A stretch of DNA of 64,000 bases from Rhizobium sp. BK602 (GCF_014195095.1 NZ_JACIBC010000007.1:62001-126000); one strand, 5' to 3'; shown: positions 38,515-46,670, counted from the stretch's first letter. The notes: a model not told the origin generated them from the sequence alone. A program made the numbers and translations.

Positions 38515-39390
38515 ATGTCGGATATGTCGGCGGGCGCCGTTATCGTCATCTCCAGCCATGTCGTCAGGGGATCGGTCGGCAACCGCGCCGCCGTCTTCGC
38601 GCTGGAGACGCTCGGCCATCCCGTTTGGGCCCTGCCGACCATCGTCCTGCCCTGGCATCCCGGCCATGGCCGTTCGACGCGGCTGACCTTTAACGAGACG
38701 GACTTCGACCACGCCATCGACGATCTTATCGCCGCGCCCTGGCTGCCGGAGGTGAAGGCGGTGCTGTCGGGCTATTTCGGCAATGCCGCGCAGGCGCGTT
38801 CGGTCGCCCGGCTGGTAACGGCGCTCAGGGAAAAGAATCCCGACCTTTTCTATGCCTGCGATCCGGTCATCGGCGATGCCGGCGGGCTTTACGTGCCGGA
38901 AGCGACGGCGGTGGCGATTCGCGATGAGCTCATTCCGCTCGCCTCCCTGGCGACGCCGAACCGTTACGAGCTTGCCTGGCTCTCCGGCGCGCCGCTGGAC
39001 GACAATAACGCCATCATGGAAGCGGCGCTCGCGCTAGGGCCGTCGCGCATGCTGGTAACCTCGGCGGTGCCGATGATGGCCGGCGGCATCGGCAATCTCT
39101 ATCTCAGCGGCCGCAATGCCCTGCTGGCCGAACATCGCAGCATCGAGGGCGCGCCGAACGGGCTCGGCGACCTGTTGTCCGCCGTATTCCTGTCACGGCT
39201 CCTGTCGGGCATGGAGGAAGAGCGGGCCCTGCAATTGACCACGGCCAGCGTGTATGAGGTGCTGGCGCGCGCGGTCAAGCGCGGCAGCGACGAGCTGACG
39301 CTGGCTGCCGATGCCGCCAGCCTGTCGACGCCGATGGCGATGGTGCAGATGCGCAGGCTCATGCATCCGGCGCAGCGGCGCAAGAGCTGA
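38515..39390 (+). CDS. pdxY: Pyridoxal kinase, PdxY-like
   Basis: The 291 aa product is a ribokinase-fold kinase that phosphorylates pyridoxal for PLP salvage. It has VIVISSHVVRGSVGNRAAVFALE (substrate-binding N-terminus), the CDPVIGDAGGLYVPEA segment, LATPNRYELAWLSG, and the anion-hole motif APNGLGDLLSAVFL with the catalytic Asp. Start at ATG 38515 (MSDMSAG); an upstream ATG at 38452 lies in a poorly supported leader. An alternative within the family is PdxK. It is monocistronic. Confidence 0.88.
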   Translation: MSDMSAGAVIVISSHVVRGSVGNRAAVFALETLGHPVWALPTIVLPWHPGHGRSTRLTFNETDFDHAIDDLIAAPWLPEVKAVLSGYFGNAAQARSVARLVTALREKNPDLFYACDPVIGDAGGLYVPEATAVAIRDELIPLASLATPNRYELAWLSGAPLDDNNAIMEAALALGPSRMLVTSAVPMMAGGIGNLYLSGRNALLAEHRSIEGAPNGLGDLLSAVFLSRLLSGMEEERALQLTTASVYEVLARAVKRGSDELTLAADAASLSTPMAMVQMRRLMHPAQRRKS

Positions 39391-39395
39391 GGGCC

Positions 39396-39504
39396 TGAAG
39401 CGCGTCGCGATCCCTCAGATTTGCTTCTCGCGCATTAGGTCTTTGATTTTGCGCATGTCGTGGTCGCAAAGTCGCTGCGCAGTTTTGCGCGGCCTGCTCC
39501 AGGA
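39396..39504. repeat. Possible second family of rhizobial intergenic repeat
   Basis: The gap between pdxY and the carbonic anhydrase contains GCGCATGTCGTGGTCGCAAA and TTTTGCGCGGCCTGCTCC, imperfect inverted copies around a CGCTGCGCAG core. The pattern looks like a palindromic element I associate with Rhizobium intergenic regions. There is no second copy in this window, so the call is tentative. Confidence 0.4.
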
Positions 39505-39560
39505 TTTTGCACTGCCATAAACAGTTGCCATCCGCGGCGGCGCGCTGTAATTCAATCTCC

Positions 39561-40202
39561 ATGGACAGCTTTCCCAACTCTCTTCTGAACGGTTATCGCA
39601 ACTTCATGAGCGGGCGTTATGCGGACGAGCGCGAACGCTATCGCAGTCTTGCTGAAACCGGCCAGAACCCCTCGACCCTCGTGATTGCCTGTTGCGACTC
39701 CCGCGCGGCGCCGGAGATCATCTTCGATGCCGGACCGGGCGAGCTATTCGTCATCCGCAATGTCGCCAACATGGTGCCGCCCTATGAGCCGGACGGTCAT
39801 TTCCATGCCACTTCGGCGGCGCTGGAATTTGCGGTACAGTCGCTGAAGGTCTCCGACATCGTCGTCATGGGCCATGGCCGCTGCGGCGGCATTCGGGCTG
39901 CGCTCGATCCCAATGCCGAGCCGCTGTCGCCGGGCGATTTCATCGGCCGATGGATGGCCCTGGTGAAGCCGGCGGCGGAGCAGATCCAGAGCAACGACAT
40001 CATGACGCCGGCCGAGCGGCAGACGGCGCTGGAGCGTATCTCGATCCGCAATTCGCTCAACAATCTCCGCAGCTTCCCCGAAATCAAGGTGCTGGAGGAA
40101 GAAGGAAAATTGAACCTGCACGGTGCCTGGTTCGATATCTCGACCGGCGAACTTTGGGTGATGGACGCCAAGACTCTCGATTTCATCCGGCCCGACGTCT
40201 GA
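39561..40202 (+). CDS. Beta-class carbonic anhydrase
   Basis: The enzyme interconverts CO2 and bicarbonate. The 213 aa product has the zinc ligands in IACCDSRAAPE (Cys, with the Asp-Arg dyad) and in GHGRCGGIRA (His and Cys), plus FVIRNVANMVPPY. I start at ATG 39561 (MDSFPNSLL); an in-frame ATG at 39507 falls in the preceding repeat. The C-terminal GAWFDISTGELWVMD is typical of bacterial beta carbonic anhydrases. Cytosolic. A bidirectional terminator follows. Confidence 0.94.
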   Translation: MDSFPNSLLNGYRNFMSGRYADERERYRSLAETGQNPSTLVIACCDSRAAPEIIFDAGPGELFVIRNVANMVPPYEPDGHFHATSAALEFAVQSLKVSDIVVMGHGRCGGIRAALDPNAEPLSPGDFIGRWMALVKPAAEQIQSNDIMTPAERQTALERISIRNSLNNLRSFPEIKVLEEEGKLNLHGAWFDISTGELWVMDAKTLDFIRPDV

Positions 40203-40233
40203 CCGCGACGCCTGACAAGGCAATAGATCAAAC

Positions 40234-40273
40234 GAAAAAGGCGCTCCCACCCGATGGTCGGAGCGCCTTTTTT
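40234..40273. terminator. Bidirectional terminator between carbonic anhydrase and transglycosylase genes
   Basis: AAAAAGGCGCTCC and GGAGCGCCTTTTTT form a 13-base stem with A and T tracts on the two sides, suited to stop both convergent transcripts. Confidence 0.92.
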
Positions 40274-40291
40274 GATTTCGTGCGGTTGCGA

Positions 40292-41113
40292 TTATTGGCC
40301 GTCGATTTGTTTGCCGATATAGGCGATCGCCTGCTGATAGACGCTTGCATCGTTCCAGCCACCGATCGCCGCGAAATTCGGTTCGCCCGGCTGGTAGGGA
40401 GCGCCCGGCTGCCAGCCATGGCCCCTGAGGAAGTTTGCGGTCGATGACAGCGCATCGGCGCGCGAGCCGACGAGGTCGACTTTTCCGTCACCATCGCCGT
40501 CGACGCCATAGAGAACGACGTTCTTCGGCATGAACTGCGTCTGGCCGATTTCGCCATGGGCGGCACCGCGTGCCGACGGGCTCAGATAGCCCTCGCCGAC
40601 AAGCTTGAGAGCGGCATAGAGCTGATCGGTGAAGTAGGCCGAGCGGCGGCAGTCATAGGCAAGCGTCGATACCGCCGAGAGCGTATGCTGGTCGCCCATG
40701 AAGCTGCCGAAGCCGGTTTCCATGCCCCAGATGGCGATGATCGGGCCGGCGGGAACGCCGTAGCGCTTCTCGATCCTCGAGAACAGGGCGGCATTGGCCT
40801 GCTTCATGCTCTTGCCGCGGCTGATGATGGTCTGGCCGCCGCGCTTCTTCATGAATTCTTCGAAGGAGAGCTTGAAGCTCTTCTGGCCACGGTCGGCACG
40901 GATGGTCGGCTGATTGTAATGGACGTTGGCGAAAGCCCGGTCGAGGACGGAGGGGCTGATGCCCTGACCCTGCGCTTCCTGCTTGAATTCCCGCACCCAG
41001 TTCTCGAAACCGGCTGAGGTGTTGCCGCAAGAGGCGGCATTGGCCGCAAATGGTGCCGTCAACAGCAACCCGCCCGCCATGAGAGCTGCCATTACAGACT
41101 TGGTGATGCGCAT
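40292..41113 (-). CDS. Lytic murein transglycosylase (MltB/SLT_2 type)
   Basis: The enzyme cleaves peptidoglycan glycan strands to 1,6-anhydromuramyl products in the periplasm. The 273 aa product has a signal peptide (MRITKSVMAALMAGGLLL, cut near ANAA), then CGNTSAGFENWVREFKQEA, the catalytic Glu in AIWGMETGFGSF, and the HGEIGQTQFMP and GVDGDGDGKVDL segments of the MltB-like family. I use ATG 41113; the longer frame lacks a signal sequence at its start. It is monocistronic, converging on the carbonic anhydrase. Confidence 0.92.
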   Translation of the reverse strand: MRITKSVMAALMAGGLLLTAPFAANAASCGNTSAGFENWVREFKQEAQGQGISPSVLDRAFANVHYNQPTIRADRGQKSFKLSFEEFMKKRGGQTIISRGKSMKQANAALFSRIEKRYGVPAGPIIAIWGMETGFGSFMGDQHTLSAVSTLAYDCRRSAYFTDQLYAALKLVGEGYLSPSARGAAHGEIGQTQFMPKNVVLYGVDGDGDGKVDLVGSRADALSSTANFLRGHGWQPGAPYQPGEPNFAAIGGWNDASVYQQAIAYIGKQIDGQ

Positions 41114-41310
41114 TCTAGGTCCCCGAATTCTCACCGCGCGCAGAACGCGGCAACGTTTTGAAAAGCGCGGTGCCCCCCTATTTCCAGGCCCTTGCGCGGT
41201 CTTGTCGCCACCGGACCATGCCAGCATCCGACGGTTCTGTCATCAACACATTTTAGCGATCGATGTTTTCGCTTCGCGTGAAACATGGTCGCTCTAGGTT
41301 CTTGTTGAAC

Positions 41311-41356
41311 GCAATTCCAGACGGAAAACCGCTGCGCACTTTTCCTGGAATTGCTC
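41311..41356. repeat. Dispersed intergenic repeat, copy 3
   Basis: GCAATTCC (41311-41318) pairs with GGAATTGC (41347-41354) around ACGGAAAACCGCTGCGCAC. It lies in the 348-base gap between the transglycosylase start and asd; a preceding partial arm (GCTCTAG at 41291-41297) recalls the first palindrome. No gene is seen in the gap. Confidence 0.8.
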
Positions 41357-41366
41357 AAATATCTGC

Positions 41367-41404
41367 AAAAGCCCCGCCTTTCGGTCGGAAATGGCGAGGC
41401 TTTT
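41367..41404 (-). terminator. Rho-independent terminator of asd
   Basis: On the minus strand AAAAGCCTCGCC and GGCGGGGCTTTT pair with one mismatch and end in a T-tract, 58 bases past the asd stop. Confidence 0.8.
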
Positions 41405-41461
41405 GCTCATGCTCTGATTAATTGGCCAAGGTTTATAAACCGTAAATTGGTTTACAAACGC

Positions 41462-42496
41462 TTATGCAGCCTGCTTGCGCGGCTTGATCAGGCCACGATT
41501 GACGAGCAGTTCGGCGATCTGGATGGCGTTGAGCGCGGCACCCTTGCGCAGGTTGTCGGAGACGACCCAGAGGTTGAGGCCGTTCTCGACGGTCGCGTCT
41601 TCGCGGATGCGCGAGATGTAGGTGGCATCCTCGCCGGCGGACTCGTAAGGCGTGATGTAGCCGCCGTTCTCGCGCTTGTCGATGACGAGGCAACCCGGCG
41701 CCTCGCGCAGGATGTCACGGGCCTGATCGGCGGTGATCTCGTTTTCGAACTCGATATTGACCGATTCCGAATGGCCGATGAAGACCGGCACGCGGACAGC
41801 CGTGCAGGTGACCTTGATCTTCGGATCGAGCATCTTCTTGGTTTCGGCCAGCACCTTCCACTCTTCCTTGGTGTAGCCGTCTTCCATGAAGCTATCGATA
41901 TGCGGAATGACGTTGAAGGCGATGCGCTTGGTGAACTTCTTCGCTTCGATCGGGTCGGCGACGAAGACGGCGCGGGTCTGGTTGAACAGCTCGTCCATGC
42001 CGTCCTTGCCGGCGCCGGAAACGGACTGATAGGTCGAGACGACGACGCGCTTGATCTTGGCGAAGTCGTGCAGCGGCTTCAGGGCCACGACGAGCTGCGC
42101 GGTCGAGCAATTCGGGTTGGCGATGATGTTGCGCTTGGTGAACTGGGTGACGGCGTCCGGATTGACTTCCGGCACGATCAGCGGCACGTCGGCGTCATAG
42201 CGCCAGGCCGAGGAGTTGTCGATGACGACGCAGCCCTGGGCGCCGATCTTCGGCGAGAACTTCTTGGACACATCGCCGCCGGCCGACATCAGGCAAATGT
42301 CGGTGTCGGAGAAATCATAGTTCTCCAGGTTCGAAACCTTCAGCGTCCGGTCGCCGAAGGACACTTCGGTGCCCTGCGAGCGCGCCGATGCCAGCGCGAC
42401 GACCTCGTCAGCCGGAAAACCGCGTTCGGACAGGATGTTGAGCATTTCGCGGCCTACATTTCCGGTCGCGCCCGCTACTGCAACTTTGAAACCCAT
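41462..42496 (-). CDS. asd: Aspartate-semialdehyde dehydrogenase
   Basis: Asd reduces aspartyl phosphate to aspartate semialdehyde for lysine, diaminopimelate, threonine and methionine synthesis. The 344 aa product begins with the NADP-binding VAVAGATGNVGREML, has the catalytic Cys in NPNCSTAQLV, the SVSGAGKDGMDEL segment and the active-site His region RVPVFIGHSESVNIE. The length is normal. It is monocistronic with a hairpin terminator. Confidence 0.96.
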   Translation of the reverse strand: MGFKVAVAGATGNVGREMLNILSERGFPADEVVALASARSQGTEVSFGDRTLKVSNLENYDFSDTDICLMSAGGDVSKKFSPKIGAQGCVVIDNSSAWRYDADVPLIVPEVNPDAVTQFTKRNIIANPNCSTAQLVVALKPLHDFAKIKRVVVSTYQSVSGAGKDGMDELFNQTRAVFVADPIEAKKFTKRIAFNVIPHIDSFMEDGYTKEEWKVLAETKKMLDPKIKVTCTAVRVPVFIGHSESVNIEFENEITADQARDILREAPGCLVIDKRENGGYITPYESAGEDATYISRIREDATVENGLNLWVVSDNLRKGAALNAIQIAELLVNRGLIKPRKQAA

Positions 42497-42606
42497 TTCA
42501 CAAGCTCTCTTTCTCTTCTCTCCTCTTGGTCGAGGGGGGAACCACAGCCATGACGGCCGGTTCCTGTCCCCGGCCGGGCCGGGGAGAGAGCGGCAGGCCA
42601 GAGACG

Positions 42607-42723
42607 TCAGACGGTTTTCGTCGTCGTTTTGGCCTTGGTTTTGGAAGAAACCGGAAAATAGACATCCTGCCCGGCAAATCGCGCCAGGTGGCTGAAGCTA
42701 TCGATCTGTTCGAAGCGAAGCAT
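42607..42723 (-). CDS. Candidate small protein, 38 aa
   Basis: This minus-strand frame in the asd-dps gap begins MLRFEQIDSFSHLARFAG and ends in a Lys/Thr-rich tail (SKTKAKTTTKTV). The ATG at 42723 has AAGGAAGG at a 5-base spacing, a stronger ribosome site than most genes here. I do not recognise it. It lies downstream of the dps hairpin and upstream of asd on the same strand. It might be a leader peptide, a phasin-like fragment or chance. Confidence 0.35.
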   Translation of the reverse strand: MLRFEQIDSFSHLARFAGQDVYFPVSSKTKAKTTTKTV

Positions 42724-42782
42724 GGAAGCCTTCCTTTTCCGCCGCCGGTTCTAAGATGTTTTCCACAGGAGTCAAGGATTTT

Positions 42783-42806
42783 GCGTTCCCGCGTCGGCGG
42801 GAACGC
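42783..42806 (-). terminator. Hairpin downstream of dps
   Basis: GCGTTCCCGC and GCGGGAACGC form a perfect 10-base stem with a 4-base loop, 24 bases after the dps stop on the minus strand. The following AAAATCC has no T-tract, so it may be a stability hairpin instead. Confidence 0.5.
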
Positions 42807-42829
42807 CAAGTTTGTCTCCTCTGCGGCCA

Positions 42830-43339
42830 TCAGCGGTTGCTGTTGCGGGTGGATTCGAACAGGAACCAGGTGCGGCGCTCCGTCTCGTCCAGCCAATTTT
42901 CCAGCAGGCTGGCGGTGGCGATGTCGCCATATTCGTCGCAGACATCGTGGACGGCGCGGATTTCGGCCGAAAGCTTCAGATTGTCGTCGGCCAATTCGGC
43001 CAGCATGTCCTGCGGATCGACATAGTCGGCGTCATTGTCGGGAATGCGCTGCAGCCTGGCGATCTGGCCGATCGATCTCAGCGTCGTGCCGCCGATCTTC
43101 CTGGCCCGCTCGGCCATCGGGTCGGTCATGGCGAAGATCTGGTCGCCCTGTTCATCGAGCAGCAGGTGATAATCGCGGAAATGCGGACCGCTCATATGCC
43201 AATGAAAATTCTTGGTCTTGAGATAAAGGGCAAAGACATCGGCCAGCAGGGCGCTCAGCGCCGCCGAGATATCGCGTGTCGCATCTTCGCTGAGATTGGT
43301 ACGGGTGCCCAGTTTCGATCTTGTATTGGCGCTGCTCAT
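42830..43339 (-). CDS. dps: Dps family DNA-binding ferritin-like protein
   Basis: Dps forms a 12-mer that oxidises and stores iron and protects DNA in starvation and peroxide stress. The 169 aa product has the ferroxidase-site motif KTKNFHWHMSGPHFRDYHLLLDEQGD at about residues 42-67 (shown here as NFHWHMSGPHF and HLLLDEQGD), with His and Asp/Glu ligands intact, and a basic N-terminal leader (SSANTRSKLGTRTN) suited to DNA binding. It is monocistronic. The 284 bases upstream show one hairpin and no gene. Confidence 0.93.
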   Translation of the reverse strand: MSSANTRSKLGTRTNLSEDATRDISAALSALLADVFALYLKTKNFHWHMSGPHFRDYHLLLDEQGDQIFAMTDPMAERARKIGGTTLRSIGQIARLQRIPDNDADYVDPQDMLAELADDNLKLSAEIRAVHDVCDEYGDIATASLLENWLDETERRTWFLFESTRNSNR

Positions 43340-43578
43340 GATGATGTGCTCCGTTTCATTGTTCGCATCAGCGATCGCCGAGAGGTTTTAGCGGAGTTGT
43401 ATGACGTTCGCTGTTGTTTGGGATCATGCGGCGGGCGGGATTTGTCCTGAGCATGTCACGGCAAAACCGGCTGCGGTGATCGGCGGAAGACCCGAACGTC
43501 AATGATAGTATGAAGATGGAGAGGCTTTGGCAATCGCTCGCTAATGTAGCGGGGACGGATTGTCCCGGCGCCAAGGAG

Positions 43579-43607
43579 GCCGCCCCCTCGTACGGGAGGG
43601 AGGCGGC
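43579..43607 (-). terminator. Hairpin after the SDR gene
   Basis: GCCGCC and GGCGGC flank an inner CCCTC/GGGAG pair around GTAC, 17 bases past the SDR stop. There is no clear T-tract. Confidence 0.35.
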
Positions 43608-43623
43608 AGAAGCTTATGCAGGC

Positions 43624-44373
43624 TTATTTCAGGCCACCGCCTGCATAGAGGGTTTCACCGGTCAGCCAGCCGGAATCCTTCGAAGCCAGGAAGACGGCGA
43701 TCGGAGCGATATCCGTGGGCTGGCCGAGGCGACCGAGCGGCGTTTGCGAAACCAGATGCTTTTCGAAATCGGTGCCGATGATGCCGGCGGCGTGCACGCC
43801 TTCGGTCTCGACGCCGCCCGGCGAGATGGTGTTGACGCGGATGTTGCGCGGACCGAGTTCCTTGGCGAGGATCTGGGTGATCGATGTCACGGCCGCCTTG
43901 GTGGCGGTATAGACCGCGGCGGTCGGCAGGTTCAGGGTGACGGCGTTCGAGGCGATGTTGATGACATTGCCGCCATCCGGTCCGAAATGTTTCACCGCTT
44001 CCTGTGTCGTCAGCAATGTGCCGAGGACGTTGATGTCGAATTCGCGGTGGAATTCCTCTTCGGTGATCTCTTCGAGCGGCGCGAATTTATAGACGCCGGC
44101 ATTGTTGACGAGGATGTCGACGCCGCCGAAGGCTTCCTTGGTTTCGGCAAAAAGCCGCTTCACATCGGCGGATTTCGAAACATCGCCATGAGCCGCGATC
44201 GCCTTGCCGCCCTTGGCGGTGATTTCGGCCACGACCTTGTCGGCGCCTTCCCGGCTCGATGCGTAATTGACCACGACCGACGCGCCCGCTTCGCCAAATG
44301 CCTTGGCGATGCCTGCGCCGATCCCCTTCGATGCTCCGGTCACGATCGCGACCTTGCCTGCTAGCTTGCTCAT
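43624..44373 (-). CDS. SDR family oxidoreductase
   Basis: The 249 aa product is a classical short-chain dehydrogenase/reductase: the cofactor loop TGASKGIGAG (residues 12-21), NNAG near residue 88, the catalytic Ser in NIASNA, and YTATK with the catalytic Tyr and Lys. It resembles the glucose 1-dehydrogenase / 3-oxoacyl-ACP reductase-like branch (VETEGVHAAGIIG, GWLTGETLYAGGGLK). The substrate cannot be assigned. The neighbouring ArsR-type gene lies upstream on the same strand with a palindromic operator between them, so redox or metabolite control is plausible. Confidence 0.9.
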   Translation of the reverse strand: MSKLAGKVAIVTGASKGIGAGIAKAFGEAGASVVVNYASSREGADKVVAEITAKGGKAIAAHGDVSKSADVKRLFAETKEAFGGVDILVNNAGVYKFAPLEEITEEEFHREFDINVLGTLLTTQEAVKHFGPDGGNVINIASNAVTLNLPTAAVYTATKAAVTSITQILAKELGPRNIRVNTISPGGVETEGVHAAGIIGTDFEKHLVSQTPLGRLGQPTDIAPIAVFLASKDSGWLTGETLYAGGGLK

Positions 44374-44474
44374 GTCATCTCCTGTCGAGATATTGTTAGA
44401 TGGTTGTACAATTATCGAATTATTGGCGTAAACGAGGCCCCAAGGTAGCGGCCTTCATCCCGTCAATTTGATAT

Positions 44475-44490
44475 TTAGATAATCATCTAA
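44475..44490. promoter_or_regulatory. Palindromic operator upstream of the SDR gene
   Basis: TTAGAT-AATC-ATCTAA is a perfect inverted repeat with 6-base arms. A related half-site TTAGATGGTTGTACAA stands nearer the SDR start (about 44398-44413). Both lie in the 160-base AT-rich gap between the ArsR-type gene and the SDR gene, the expected place for a repressor site. Confidence 0.6.
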
Positions 44491-44533
44491 CTGATGCAAG
44501 GGCGGAGAGAGTGCGACATGCAAGAAAGAATCG

Positions 44534-44839
44534 TCAGATATTGGCGAGTTCCGCCATATAGGCATTCAGGATGTCGCGGCGCAGCACGAGGCTTGCGAAT
44601 TTGCCATCCCGCAGGATCTCGATGAGACCGGCGTTTTCGAGTTCCTTGAGGTGATGGGAAATCGTGGCGGCGCTGACGGCGTGGCATTGCGTCAGCACGC
44701 TGCAGGGCATCGGATCGGCGGTGCCGCCGATCTCTTTCAGCATCTGGACACGACGCGGTTCGGCGAGCGCGCGGGCAATCAGCCCCATCTGTCGCTCGCT
44801 CAATCGTATCTGTCCGGTCTCGCTCATCGTCTTTGCCAT
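44534..44839 (-). CDS. ArsR family transcriptional regulator
   Basis: The 101 aa product is a small winged-helix regulator: RQMGLIARALAEPRRVQMLKEI, then the recognition helix in HAVSAATISHHLKELENAGLIEI and the wing ILRDGKFASLVLRRD. It has single Cys residues at positions about 46 and 52 (MPCSVLTQC), not the CxC metal site of ArsR, so metal sensing is not evident. Start ATG 44839 (MAKTMSETG); 44827 is an alternative. It probably represses the SDR gene through the palindrome at 44475-44490. Confidence 0.85.
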   Translation of the reverse strand: MAKTMSETGQIRLSERQMGLIARALAEPRRVQMLKEIGGTADPMPCSVLTQCHAVSAATISHHLKELENAGLIEILRDGKFASLVLRRDILNAYMAELANI

Positions 44840-44946
44840 GTCGCAGGCGGGATGGATTTCCCGCAGATTCACCGCTTCAGATATATGAATGCGGGGGATG
44901 CTTGGCAACCATGCGAGGCGGCAGATGGGGCGGCATGATAAATCGG

Positions 44947-45690
44947 CTACTTCCCCTTCAGCAGCGGCAGTCTCGGCACCGGCCAGCCGGTTGCGCCGAT
45001 GCGGAAGAGCAGGCCGTAGCGGGAATAGACGATGGCGGTCATGAAGGAGAACCAGCCGCCCAGCGCCAGGCCGGCGATGACGTCGCTCGGATAATGCGCG
45101 CCGATCATCACGCGCGTGGTGGCGAGCCACAGGGCGCAGGCAATGAAGATATAGCGATAGCGCGGAAACAGGAAAGCGAGCGCCACGAAGAAGGCGCCGA
45201 TGGTGGTGGCATGACCGGAGGGGAAGCTTTCGAAGCTGGCATGGCCGTTGAAGGGCGAAAAGCCGAAGGGACCCCAATCCTCGAAATGCGTCGGCCGGGC
45301 GCGGCCGATGGCGCGCTTCAGCAGGTTGGCGATGATGCCGGAAAGCGCGATCGTGGTCAGCAGATAGCCGCCGATCTGGCAGATGCGCAGCGCCTGGCAG
45401 CGACAGCGGGCCGATTGCAATAGCCGGCTACCGGCCCAGCCCTCAAAGAACAGGAAGGCGCTGATCAGGATGAGCCAGCCGGATTCGCCGAAGCTGGTCA
45501 GCATCTTGCCGAAGAAATGGATGGGCGGCGCCATGTTCCTGATATTGGCGCCGACCGGCCAGTCGAAGAGTAGCGCGGCGAGCAGGACGATATTGGCGGT
45601 CAGGAACAGGCAGATATTCCAATGCGACGGCGCGAAGCCTCTCGTGTTCCGTCGCCAACGCCTGTCGAGAGACGTCAAGATCGCCTGCAT
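44947..45690 (-). CDS. PAP2 superfamily phosphatase (first of a tandem pair)
   Basis: The 247 aa polytopic membrane protein has the three PAP2 phosphatase motifs: KRAIGRARP, PSGHATT with the catalytic His, and TRVMIGAHYPSDV with the second His. Such enzymes dephosphorylate lipid phosphates such as undecaprenyl pyrophosphate, phosphatidic acid or lipid A; which one is not decidable. Its organisation parallels the next gene upstream, and the pair probably arose by duplication. C-terminus VPRLPLLKGK. Confidence 0.88.
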   Translation of the reverse strand: MQAILTSLDRRWRRNTRGFAPSHWNICLFLTANIVLLAALLFDWPVGANIRNMAPPIHFFGKMLTSFGESGWLILISAFLFFEGWAGSRLLQSARCRCQALRICQIGGYLLTTIALSGIIANLLKRAIGRARPTHFEDWGPFGFSPFNGHASFESFPSGHATTIGAFFVALAFLFPRYRYIFIACALWLATTRVMIGAHYPSDVIAGLALGGWFSFMTAIVYSRYGLLFRIGATGWPVPRLPLLKGK

Positions 45691-45752
45691 GCCCCACCGC
45701 CTGTCGTCGATATGTTTGATCCCAATCCCGGATCAGCCGTAGCAGGCTCCTG

Positions 45753-46568
45753 CTACAGTTTTTTTACGAATTTGCGACGATCGACAGGCAAGTCGAATCG
45801 CGGGCGCGGTTTGGGCCAGCCGTCCCGTCCGGTGGAAAAGACCAGGCCGAAGCGGGAAAACAGGATTGCGACGGCGAAAGCGACCCAGGCGCCAAGCGCC
45901 AGGCCGGCGGCGACGTCGCTCGGATAATGCACGCCGATGATGATGCGGGTCGCCCCGAGCCAGAGGCCGATGCCGGCGAACAGCAGCCGGAAGCGCGGGA
46001 AAAGCAGGGCGAGCGCGGCGAAAAGCGCACCCACATGTGCCGAATGGGCCGAGGGAAAACTCTGGAACAGGAAATCGCCGTGAAAGGGTTCGAAGCCGAA
46101 AATGCCGTATTGGCCGTATAGCGGCGGCCGTGCCCGGCCGATCGCATATTTGAGGATATGCACGACGATGCTGGCGGCCAGGACGGAAAGGCCGACATAG
46201 GCCACCTTGCGGACGAGACGGGCGGCATGATAGCGGCCCTGCGCCCGCGAAAACCGCCACGTAAGCAGGAGGCCGAGGGCAAGTGCGACGATGGCGGCGG
46301 CGAGAATCCAGGCGAGCCTGCCGATATCGGTGACGGCGCCGGCGATCGCGATCAGTCGCGGCGAAAGATCCATTGCCGCCTCCCCGAGCGGCGCATCGAA
46401 GATCAGGAGGGCGAGGACGACGATATTGATGGTGGTCAGCGCATAGCCGAGCCAGGGAAGAGGCCGATGCCTGTTCCGGCGGAGCGCATAGCGCCGCGCC
46501 AGCCTGCGCCAGGGCGATGATTGCCTCGGGGTCGCGTTGTCCGGCGGCGGTGTCGTTTCCGTATCCAT
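45753..46568 (-). CDS. PAP2 superfamily phosphatase (second of a tandem pair)
   Basis: The 271 aa product resembles the preceding one along its length: KYAIGRARP, PSAHSAH (Ala in place of Gly, but with the catalytic His) and TRIIIGVHYPSDVA. The N-terminus has an extra basic Pro-rich leader (RRLARRYALRRNRHRPLP) before the first helix. It lies 62 bases before the other gene on the same strand. A lipid-phosphate phosphatase in the inner membrane is likely. Confidence 0.88.
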   Translation of the reverse strand: MDTETTPPPDNATPRQSSPWRRLARRYALRRNRHRPLPWLGYALTTINIVVLALLIFDAPLGEAAMDLSPRLIAIAGAVTDIGRLAWILAAAIVALALGLLLTWRFSRAQGRYHAARLVRKVAYVGLSVLAASIVVHILKYAIGRARPPLYGQYGIFGFEPFHGDFLFQSFPSAHSAHVGALFAALALLFPRFRLLFAGIGLWLGATRIIIGVHYPSDVAAGLALGAWVAFAVAILFSRFGLVFSTGRDGWPKPRPRFDLPVDRRKFVKKL

Positions 46569-46606
46569 CTCAGGGACATAGGGGGCGATGGGGTTCAGTT
46601 CAACAA

Positions 46607-46642
46607 AAAGCCCCCGCTCCGCGACCAGGAACGAGGGCTTTG
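46607..46642 (-). terminator. Rho-independent terminator of leuB
   Basis: On the minus strand AAAGCCCTCGT and a G-rich arm ending GGGCTTTTTG pair with one mismatch. It lies 29 bases past the leuB stop. Confidence 0.75.
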
Positions 46643-46643
46643 A

Positions 46644-46659
46644 TGTTTCACGTGAAATA
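46644..46659. promoter_or_regulatory. parS-like site, distal copy (1 mismatch)
   Basis: TGTTTCACGTGAAATA differs at one position from the ParB consensus. It lies just after leuB, about 33 kb from the perfect site at 13212. Confidence 0.6.
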
Positions 46660-46670
46660 TAGCTGGCGAT

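Noticed and set aside
41271..41287. parS-like sequence CGCTTCGCGTGAAACA
   Set aside because: Three mismatches from the consensus, including one in the CACGTG core, so ParB binding is unlikely.
42526..43221. 231-codon plus-strand frame across the asd-dps gap
   Set aside because: It is mostly antisense to dps and has an Arg/Gly/Ser-rich composition typical of shadow frames.
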